Shown here piece by piece: positions 35,839 to 46,333 of a stretch of 53,119 nt of DNA. Origin of the DNA: Setaria digitata (taxonomy: Eukaryota > Nematoda > Chromadorea > Rhabditida > Setariidae); contig RCAB01000434.1 in assembly GCA_003640385.1 (NCBI GenBank), forward strand, positions 1-53,119. Direction: 5' to 3'. The notes under the pieces were generated by a model. It saw only the letters and a list, made by a program, of their open reading frames with translations, had not been told where the DNA came from and ran no database searches. Both the position numbers and the translations under genes were made by a program. Numbering within the stretch: position 1 is the stretch's first letter; the number at the start of each line of letters is the position of its first letter.

Positions 35839-38800
35839 TCATTTGGTCGATTGTTTTTGGACTGATGGTAAATCAATATCCAAAAATGCATTGGGAATCT
35901 GAGAACCATAATAGATTTTGTTGTTCATTGCAATTGCTTCGATTCTTTTCAGTTCCAAAAACTCCCTAAGATAATAAAACATTATGCTTTAAAACTTATG
36001 CATTTCAAATTCTGTGATGAAACACAATTGATATAGAAACCGCCAGACTCGCCGCAAACTTATGCGTTTTTTGATTCAGAGTTCGAAAGAAATATTTAAA
36101 CAAGTATTCTGAAAACATACCTAGTTAACAGCAGCTTATTACCCTCTGCTTGTTTCTTCCTTGAATAAAATTCAGCATCTGCACGAGCAGTCGCTCGGGC
36201 TATATGACTTTCATCTAAAATTTAAAAAAAAAAAAATTAAATTTAACTCAGAATGAATTTCAAAACGATGTACGTGGAAAATCCGGCTTACCTTCCAACT
36301 GAGAAATCCTTTTTTGTGCTTCTTTTTCCGCTATATGCTGCTCATAATGAATAGCTGCTACTTGCGCAGCTTTTTCGGCTTCTACAATTTCGAATAATCA
36401 ATTTTAAAACTTCGAAAAGGTAAACAAAAAGCACTGTGATAGAAACATAAACTTCAAACTACCATTCAAATTTCCATGTAAGTTTCACTTTTTTCTACCT
36501 TTACAATTATTGATGTAAGAAATAACTCATCATTAACATGTTACAATGCGAAAGGGACAATATTATGTCAAGATGACTGTAAAATGAGAAGAAAATGAAT
36601 GCAAAAAAAAAAAAAAAAAAAACAGAAAAGTGATGCAACTATCAATTACACAAAAAAAAAAGGAAAGAAAAGAGAAAGAATCACCTATAACAGCTTTCTT
36701 CCGTTCCGTCTCTGCTTCCTTCTCAACCACTTTCTGATGTTGTATGGCTACAAGGAGTTTCGTTTTCTCAGCTTCCCTCAAGAAGGCAAAATTTCAATGT
36801 GTAGAAACAATAAATGGAATGCTTCTTTTCTTTTTTCAAATTGTAACTGATACTACTTTATTTCATTATTATCATTATCACCGTTATTTTATTATTATTT
36901 ATTATCATTATTATTTGTTGTCTGTCATTTATTATTGTCTGTTATAACTCATCTATTATTATTTATCGTCGCTTATTTATTATTATCTAACAACTACCAC
37001 TTGTGTTATTATTAATTACTTACTGTCCATTATTCATTATTAATTACTTACTATTATTTATTATTAATTGTTTCCTTTGCATTATTAGTTATCAATTATT
37101 TGCTATTAATTATTTGTTGCTTTATTGTTATTAATTATTATCATTACTATTAATCATTATTATTTCCTGTTGTTAATTATCATTATCAATTTATTAGTAA
37201 TTATTACTAATTTAATAATTATTGTTGCCGACTGTTATTACAATTAACAATTGTTGACTATTATTACTAATTATTTTAATCTGACGAAGTAATTGAGAAT
37301 CAAAATGAAAAGTCCTGTTAGTACTGTTCTTATTTTCTCTTCGATTATGACCTGCTAATGATGCTTGGGTAATAATTGTAAACTGAAACGATACTCATTT
37401 CCAGACTGCAGTTGAACATTATTAAAATTACAGATTAATGATACCACCATGTTACTTGATGGCGCGGTGATACGAGATACTAGACAAGGGCGAGATGCGA
37501 AATAAGACTTACAATGCCACAAAAGGTTTCTATTTAATTAATTAATAGCAACCGTTATACCTTCCATACTTGTTCTATTACATGAGAAAAGGTATAAGAA
37601 GCATACATTTGTTCATAATTCTGTCGTATTGATTCAGGTATTTTAGGTTTTGTTACTCGGACTGCCTGAACAGAAAGGCCTGGAGCCATCCTTATTAAAT
37701 CTTTTTGCAAAGCCGTTTTCAAATTCTCATCAATCTGGTCTGGAAAAAAGTTGACAGATATGAATAGAAATAACTGCCAGAATTATCAATTATCAACATT
37801 TAACTGGTCATACTTTAGCATTTTTGTTACAAAGAAAAATGAAACACGCAAAAAAAAAAATCACTAAAATAATGAAACGACAGCGATCTAAAGAGATGAA
37901 AAATATTTAAATTATACCGAAAAGATCTATATAAACTTCCTGAAGTGTATGACTGCTACAAAACTGATTCACTTCATGATGAACCTTGTTGAATATCAAT
38001 GGCTTGTCGTAGTCAACCGTATAGTTTTTCACAATGTCGTAAACTGCAATTCTAAGACTGAGAGTTGGAGAACTAATCATTTTCGCTTGCTTAAAAATTA
38101 CGTCAAAGTACGTCAGAAAGCTACAATAACTCACGGAGTTTTGACAAACCTGTAATGATAAACCGAACTAAATTTAAGAAAATTTCTTTACCGCTTGATG
38201 AAGACAAAATATTCACAACTTCAATTCGATCAAAATAAATCATTACACCACCACTGAAATGAAATTCTAACAAATAATGCCTTTTTAAGTTTAAGTTTAA
38301 AAAAAAATACTATCGTATGCTAAATCGCATATGTGTGTGGTTTCTAAGAAAAGCGTAACAAAGGCAACTTCCATTTGATCTAGTTAGCATGCCGATGACC
38401 TCAAACGCTTGATTTAGGCGATCTTATTTACTTATTTTAATAAGTTAACACTAACACACACTGATACTTTCAAGTCTCATTTCGTAGAAGCTTAATTTCT
38501 TGCATTTAATTCAAAAAACATGGCAAAATGAAAAAAAAAAAAAAAAAGAAATTTAAGAAATTTTACCTTGTTCCGCACGGCACATTCTTGGCTTCATCAG
38601 TTTGTAAAGTAACTTGCACCGATTTATATGTTGTAACAAAGGGAAACATTAGATGATATCCTGGTTGACTTACACGACTTAATAAAGCACCACCCTACAA
38701 AAAATAAAAAAAAGAAAAAAAATTGCAAAGCATAATTTATATTTAGGAATAGGAAAAAAAAAATGATAGAACAACCTATTTGAGAATTTAATAAAAGAAA

Positions 38801-38958
38801 AGAAAAGAAATTTGACGTCAAGAATATTTATATCAGATAGCTAAAACGCATACTCGATAATAAACTCCAACATGTCCTTCTTCAATATGATGTAAGGCAA
38901 ATGCCATAAATAAAGCAATAATTGCTCCACCTGTTATTAGAGGCCATCCAGGTAACAT
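35839..38958 (-). CDS. erl-1: Erlin (ER lipid-raft-associated SPFH/prohibitin-like protein)
   Basis: Nine exons on the minus strand: 38854-38958, 38567-38694, 38192-38253, 37918-38043, 37607-37739, 36685-36776, 36292-36381, 36121-36214, 35839-35965. They total 957 bp and 318 aa. An N-terminal membrane anchor ([15 protein letters not shown]) is followed by the SPFH domain ([41 protein letters not shown]) and a coiled-coil region ([15 protein letters not shown]). The C-terminus keeps [14 protein letters not shown], matching the family's SKIYFG-IPN motif. Animal erlins (about 340 aa) form large ER-membrane complexes that recruit RNF170 to degrade activated IP3 receptors and influence sterol sensing. 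The short C-terminus is mildly unusual. A TTTAG acceptor lies two bases before the ATG, suggesting trans-splicing. Intersectin ends 345 bp upstream on the same strand. Confidence 0.95.
36777..37606 (-). repeat. Erlin intron with decayed ATT/TTA-rich repeat
   Basis: The 830-bp intron is filled at about 36855-37270 by degenerate ATTATT/TTATTA-type DNA with recurring TTATTATTA and AATTACTTACT words. Similar DNA lies at about 25450-25740 and 5330-5400 inside uif-like introns. Confidence 0.6.
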
Positions 38959-38962
38959 ATCT
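38959..38962 (-). promoter_or_regulatory. Candidate spliced-leader acceptor of erlin
   Basis: On the minus strand the sequence reads AATTTAG then AT then the erlin ATG. A splice acceptor this close to the start, with no usable upstream coding exon, is the usual picture of spliced-leader trans-splicing in nematodes. An ordinary 5'-UTR intron is the alternative. Confidence 0.55.
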
Positions 38963-39293
38963 AAATTACGATGTTTTCTTTTTACATAGTACTGTATGTT
39001 ATTCCCATTTCCTACTATTTTATCATTAAATTGCAGCAGTATGGTCTACTAATTTGCCTTCGACTTATTTCTGACAACTTCTTTATCTCATTTTTCATCT
39101 CATACCGTCATCGATCTCGATTTATGTTGCATCTTGAGAACTTAAATTTATAGCTTAAAGTGTTACAGAACTTAATTATCGTCTTCTTCAACCATTCAAG
39201 TTAACAATTATGGATCAAAAATCCATTCGTGAAACCGAAAAGGGCGATCAATGATATTCACACAAAAGTCAATAAAGAGATTTGCAGAAACAA
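38963..39293. other. Intersectin-erlin intercistronic gap
   Basis: About 330 bases separate the intersectin poly(A) signal from the erlin acceptor, and no gene is seen in them. The size is compatible with a nematode operon spacer, which in filarial species is often longer than the ~100 bases common in C. elegans. Confidence 0.5.
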
Positions 39294-39299
39294 TTTATT
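39294..39299 (-). terminator. Polyadenylation signal of long intersectin
   Basis: AATAAA on the minus strand begins four bases after the TGA stop, implying a 3' UTR of only about 20-30 bases. A tight 3' end followed closely by the erlin gene fits operon processing. Confidence 0.6.
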
Positions 39300-39303
39300 A
39301 GAT

Positions 39304-40137
39304 TCAATAGAATAATTGTACAACGAATTTGAGAATTACACGAGGTCGTAAATTTGAAATATCTCCTGATTCACAATCAAACTGTTTCGACATTGGGCCA
39401 CGATGCATCGTTGCAGCCGTCAGTAAATCAGCCATCGCAATCCGACTGCTGCCTAAAAATTTTAAGACGCATTAAAAAAAATGGGAATATTTGCAATATG
39501 CAAAATATTTGAATTTTCATGTTAATTCGCAAAAACTTTTCGAAAACCAATTTCTCATTCCAGAAATTACGATAATTTTTTCAGACATCTAAAAACGATA
39601 AGTAAAAGATGACGCGTGCAATATACGAAAATGGTTAAGGAACTGCAAAAAACTTTCCCAAGCAAGCCGTGCACTGCCGCTTGGTGAGCTAATATTATAA
39701 GTAAAATAAATACAGAATTTGTAAGCGAAAGTAAACTATCCCTGCAGAAAATGTGATTCGCCTCTCTAGACTCTCTAGACATAAGAATTGATCTGAATAT
39801 ATAAGCAGGCAAAAACTGAGTAAAATGCAACTTCTGTCTATAATCAAATCATGCCAAACATGCCTGCACAAAGATCTGGCGAAAATATTCGGTTGAGAAA
39901 AATTGCTACTTCAAAAAAATCATCATAAGCAGTCTTATAAATAGGCAGTTGAGTAGTACAGAGATGCTCTTTTTTGTTCATATCAACATCAGCATAGGTT
40001 GACGATTGACCGATTTGGAATTTGCATAATATTGACTGAGTTCCTAATAATCTTAGTGAACTGTCCACGTTTAGGATGCAAACAAGTTCCACAAAAAGTC
40101 GACCTTGTTCACATATATCATTGGCTATGGATGGTTT
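39304..40137 (-). other. itsn-1: Intersectin long-form exons: C-terminal C2-like domain
   Basis: Exons 39864-40137 and 39304-39452 encode [19 protein letters not shown], a weak middle part, IFSPD and then [11 protein letters not shown]. This parallels the vertebrate ending in which F-S-P-D-D-F-L-G precedes an I-x-V-A-D strand. Most calcium-binding Asp positions are not evident, so the domain is probably a calcium-independent C2. The donor of exon 39864-40137 is ambiguous: a GC donor keeps the conserved Gly, while a GT donor four codons earlier would drop three residues. Confidence 0.75.
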
Positions 40138-43100
40138 CTGAAGAAATCATTTAGTTATAAATAAAACTTTGAAAAATTTGGGCTTATTTTCTTTAAGAAA
40201 GAAAAGAAAATACACATTTCATATTTATGCTAATCCATGCTGTGTAAAAAATAACAAACCTTTACTGAGCACTGATTTCGATAGTCGTTAATGGCTTTTT
40301 CAATTTGTGCAACCCAAAATAACCGGGCATTTCGATTTGGTGCGCGCAAAACCACAGAAAATTCACCTAAAATCAAACGCAAATTTACTGCAACAAAAAT
40401 CAGAAAACATTCAACTAAAAATCACGTGAGGCAAGAAAAACTGAGAAATGCTGACCGGAGCGAACTTCAAACGAACACTCATCCATTTCTTTATTCTGCA
40501 TAACTTTAGCATTTTCCAGTAGAAAAGGTGTTTTGTAAAGATTTAACTGCAATTCACTTGTTTTTGAGATTCTGAACTCTTCCAGCTATAACAAAATTAG
40601 ATGAAACTTCCAGAATCCTTCCGGCTTATATCAATGGGAACCATAATTGGTACTCTTAATCACTGCATCATTACGATCTTCTCGATAAGTATATATAATC
40701 GAATTTTCCTAGCTTACTACCTTAAACAAGCTACTCTATCTCCTCCCTCACACATATTGTAATTCACCTGAGATTCCATAACAAAAGCGCTACTCATAAG
40801 AAAGAAGACATGAAATAGTGGAACCTGTTCGATTGATTCCACGGGCGTTGTTAGCATCAAAAAATCATTGAATAACAGTGCAACGAGTATCTTCCCATTT
40901 AGTTGCTTTTGCAAAGCTCCAGAATGCAGAAGACATCGCGGTCCAACTTTCCTAGAATTAGTGCCAGATTCATAAGCATACCAAAGAATTATTTTAAGCT
41001 CGCAATTTTTAAAAATTTATCCAATGTTAAATTAAAATTTATACTTAAAAATTCTGATTACCGTGTAGATGAGGGGAAGACAATGGGTGGTTGTATTGCT
41101 TCACAGTGGATGTGTTGTTGGGCCCAAACAAGCATGCTGGAATTATCCATCGCACTGACGACACCATTAATTTTGGTACACAATGATTTCAACAGTTCGT
41201 ATGCTTTTTCGAGATTCTAAATAAACAAAAAACAACATTAGTCTTGGTAAAATCAGATATGAAAAAACAATATTAGTCTTGGTAAAATCAGATATGAAAA
41301 AACAATATTAGTCTTGGTAAAATCAGATAGATATGAAGTCCACAGATTTTTTAAAATGAAAAATTGTAGAGAAATGAATGAAGAAGCAATCTGCAACCTT
41401 GCGTTTAGGATCATTTAAATCCGTATATTTAACAAGCTTTTCAAAAATTAATGGATAGCGAGTTATGCGATTCATCGGTAAAAGCAAGAAGTAGCTGAAA
41501 TTAATTCCTTTTGTTTTCAGACAGCATGAACGGTACACCTGAAATAAATGTGATCCCATAAACAGTTACATATAAAACAAAAAGTGTACAGTAAAATAAG
41601 GAATTTTAAAAAACGAAAAATATAAGGACAAATTTACTTGTCTAAATGCAACGTTGTTATGTTCAAGCTCATTAAGCATTTCTAACGCTGCTTGTTGTTT
41701 CGAGCAGAACTCAACATAAGCGTGAAGGGAATCAATTCTTTCTACGAATACATCACCTTAAAGCATATCATTACGTCACTATATTTTTCTGAAAATTTCT
41801 CTGTGATCTAGCTCATTGCTCATTGGAAAGACTAACCAAGAGGATACAAAATTATATGGTCCGGATCCCATGTGGAGCAACGCTTAACGGACCAAATAAT
41901 AAAGTCCCATCTCAATTGTGGACTCACTTTTTGTGATCAAGGAATCATAACACGTATGAATTGAAAAGAAAAAGGAGACCATACATCCAACTCAGATCTA
42001 AACCCCTATTATCATTAATCTAAATGCTTCCAATCACAAAAAAAATTTACTGAAATGAGACATAAACTGATAAAGGAATATAATACTTTTTTTCAACTAA
42101 AATAAATTTTAAACATAGAAAGAAATCAACCAGGTGGCAGTTGTTTAAGTGCACCGGCAATGGAAGCAGAAACCGAAATGAGTTCTTCGAAATTTAAAAA
42201 TAGTTGGTTTGCAAGTTCACTACTTATTGTGTCTCGTAATCCTTGAGCGAAAACTTCATAGCACTGTGTCAGGTCATGACAGTACTTAACTTCCGTATCC
42301 AGTAATTCCTAGAAATCAAAATATCCATAATATGCTCTAGTCAATATTACTTATGAAGAGAAGCATTTGACAATTAATTCAGAACAATTCACATTTAAGT
42401 AAGTTGCAGATCAGAAGCTCACTTTTAGTTCAATTCACAAATGCATATATGTCAAATTCAAGCTTTAGTTAACTAACTAATATATGAAAAATCATAAGGA
42501 AAAATAAAAGAAAATACACATACCTTAGTAACCTTCGCACATTTGGTAGTAGAATACTGATCGATGGTTGTAACAAGCGTACTATTTAATGATGTCACAG
42601 AATTTTGAGGTGATTCGATAGCTGACTGTATAGCTGTGCTAAATTACTTAATAAGCATGAAACATTTCAAACTTCTAGATGCAACTACCGTTAAAGAAGT
42701 GCATATTGGTGTCAACATCAAAGATGCAGCTGTTAACGTAGTAATACTGATGAGTTATGGTGTGGTGAAATTAAATATTATCAGTGAACCTTTTATTATG
42801 ATCCTGCAGATCTAGGTGAAGTATATCTCCGAGGTATTCCTAAAATCTTATTTTAACTTTTCTGTCCTTTTTTTTTTCACTACTTTCCAGCGAATACTAC
42901 CAACTTTATTTTCGAAACCTAAAGGTGACCACGGTTGACAACTGTGTGAATTTGAGAATCTATTCCACTCAGTACTGAGGTATGATGATGAAAATGTAAT
43001 GGCAGTGCTGAGGTATAATGATAGCAATAATGTTTTAGGCTTCTTTTCAATTCCAAATTTATAATACAACTGAGTCAGATTTCAGATCAGTTTCAAATCA

Positions 43101-46100
43101 GATGTAAAAGAGCATCAAAAAGTACGGAACTATTCCGTTGTCAATTACTTCTAACCGTAAAACTATAAACAGCAACATTTAATCCATTCTGCCTAGCCGA
43201 TATCACTTTAGTTATAAAACTAGGCAAAATATTGGAAAAGCAAATATCCTGATAACATTTTATGCTATTAGGTATAAATTTTCAAGATTAATCTTATATC
43301 GGTCTTCATCTTTCAAGTTTGCATATTGATTTTATTTTGCTGTAGAGAGCTCCCTACTTGTTTCGCCGATATTTCACAACGGCTAAAAGAATGTAGGGTA
43401 TTAGATATTATTATTCCCATAAATCCCTATTGTCTCATATTTAATTACCTTGTAAAAGTTTGCAATACTTATATGTCCAGTGAAGAAAAGAAAATCTAAG
43501 TGATATAAACTGGTTGAAAATGCCACGTTAATGGGAATTCTATTTCTTCTGCCTTTTATTCCACATTAATGCTCAACTGTTCATTAAAATATGTATGTTG
43601 CACCGCCTCAATGTATTCCAGAAAAGAAATTATGACATAAATGAATCTTAAAAACTTAAAATCTAAAAAGAGATTTAAAGATGTAACATTTGTAAGGAAA
43701 TAGCATGCCTTTCAAAAATTTCTTCCAAATTTTTTAGAATCAATTTTGAAAAGTCTTTTTACCGAAACAGTCTCATAGCAACCACAATAAACCATAAAAT
43801 TTCTAAAAACTCGACCTCCATACCTTTCTGTAATCCATCCATATCTTTATACACTATGCTTCGCTCTGGTAACGTGCGCACCTTTTGCTTTTGAATGCTG
43901 TACAAAATCAATATTCATTAACATAGAATTTATCTGCATTAGTCCACTGTCTTCCAAATGACAAATGCAAAACATCCGAACAACAGCCTTACCTTGTGCC
44001 ATCAGTAAGTTAATTTTAGACTTCAAATTTTTCAGAAAATTTTGGGATTACAAATATGCTAGATGTAAATTACAAAACTAATAGATAAAAACACAAATTT
44101 TGCACCTTTTTTTTCATGTTTAAGGAAAAAAAAAAAAATTCCTAGGTTTGTATTACACTTCTCACAGAGTATGCATTCAGTAATCTATTAAAAGTGGAAG
44201 AACTTGATCGGGATTTCTGATTTATGGAGCAGTAAGATATCAAAAGTTTTCGCTCACTGTAACATACATGATTACATCTAGCATACAGTTCGGCGGTGTA
44301 GTGATGCTCAGAGCAATCCAGCATAACTACTTCATGACATGATTTAAAAAAAAAAAAAAAAAAGTCTGTAAAATCTCTACCACTATGATGAATTTATTAT
44401 AGAAAATGTCAGAAATCTCTGGATTTAGATATTTCCAAATATCCTAACTTCTAATTGTATAAGCACTAATGAATAATTTTTTCATGATTTAACAAGTATC
44501 ACCACACTACAGTAAAGTCCAGTCTGCTTGACATTTTTTCTGAAGTGAAAAAAGATAGAAAAAATAGACTCATCAAGATTTTAGATTAGTCATTCTGGAC
44601 GAAAAGATTTAAACTTGTTCCCACCACACTCATTTGAAGTGTAATGCATACCTAGAAAACAGCAAATCCAGAAGAAATACAGTTGTTTCAAATAGTGGCG
44701 CAGTATATCAAATAATTATACTCCCAGCATATATGCTTTTACTTACTTAATGAGATATAATAAATGAAGTGAAATAAGAGATATTTGAAGCTTTAAAAAC
44801 TTCGACTGAAGGAAGAAAAGCCCACTGGTTTTCTATTTCTGATTATAGTGAAATTCGCACGATAGGCCACTGCTTGATATCATTTTTAAGAAGAAAGTAA
44901 ATGGAAGCCTTAGCAATAAACCAAAGCAAGCCGAAACTGTTGCAAAAAAAAAAAAGAAAAACTAAAGTTTTTTTTTCCTCTTAATTTCAAAATTCTTGAA
45001 ATTCGAAAAGCACTGATTTCCCATTTCCACATTTTAGAATTTATTTACAACGTAGTCTGCAATAACCCTGCCAACAGCAACAGTAACTTTTTCAATAAAT
45101 TAAGCAAGTTGCATTTGAAGCATATGTACAGGATATTATTGCAGTGAGTATAACGATCTTAATTACCTGAAACTTGAATCAAGCAACAAGCAATTCATGG
45201 ACATGAAAACTAATTAAGGTAGAATAAGAAAATTCCAGGACAAGTGAAGCAGTGAGGAACCAAAGCAACCACATGTATAAATATGTTTACAGATAATGGT
45301 TGTGGAAATCCTTGATAGTTTGAACTCTTAACAATGAAATCATTCACTGGTGGGATTTTAGGTAGGATTCAGGTTCAGACGAAGCACAAGAAAAAAGTAA
45401 TTTTTAAATTGATAGAGAAGATTTAGTAATACAACCCAACGAGCATGAGTTCTAAGACAGACTAAAAAAAATATTCAGAAGCACTGCGCATCATTTATCA
45501 TGATATTCAAGTAGAAGAAAAAAATATTATTAATTTAGTGAACTAACGAAGAGAATTGACATCGCAGCAACAGTATCACATAAATGCACGACTTAATGGA
45601 AAGCAAAAAAGAATGAATAAAAGCTACTAAAGGAAAACAAAAACACAAGGAAAGGAGAAAAAAGAAAGGAAATGAAAAATATACCTAATTTGGAGTTTTA
45701 CAACATACTAGTCTGACGGAGGTTCCGAATTTTAAAGTATGAAGACAAATGGCAAATTTAGATATGACTACTTGAAATGTGCACTACCGAACACTTCAAA
45801 ATAAATGGTACTTATTTATAATTATTACACCTATACAGAGCAACTAATACCAATCTAATAACAATATAAATCTAGAAGGGCAGAAGCAATACCTGTCCAT
45901 CGCGATAAATTAAAATAATTGCCTACCTTTATGGATATATTTCCAACCAATAAATATTAGGCGTTGAAATGATGACTTTTACCTGATTCGACAATAATGA
46001 ATTACACGAGTATGTGCTAATTAAGTAGATATAAATTCAAAGTTCCGGAGAAACAACGCATTTAAATTCGACCGGAACGATCGAAGAAAAGATGTATTTA

Positions 46101-46293
46101 CTGCCTGCAAAGTTTCATCTCCTAAAGACCAGAACCGTCAATTTTAAACATCTTGAGTATATTAAACACACTGTATTCAGAGCAAAAAGTAGAACTCACT
46201 GGCACGGAATTCGCGCTAACTAAAAGGTGGCCGTCACCAGAGCTACTAAGATAACAGTAAGCTATGCCATGAGGGATAGCGCGAAATGACGAT

Positions 46294-46333
<40 letters not shown>

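Noticed and set aside
37566..37606. Extension of the erlin exon to an in-frame stop ([16 protein letters not shown] ending)
   Set aside because: A GTATGC donor at 37606-37605 joins QNYEQ to MEAEKTKLL, which matches erlins exactly. The extension is intron.
39304..42638. DH-PH-C2 exons as an independent RhoGEF gene
   Set aside because: There is no start codon or leader acceptor at their 5' side, the phase fits the SH3-E exon, and the domain order and sequence match long intersectins. It stays as the alternative explanation only.
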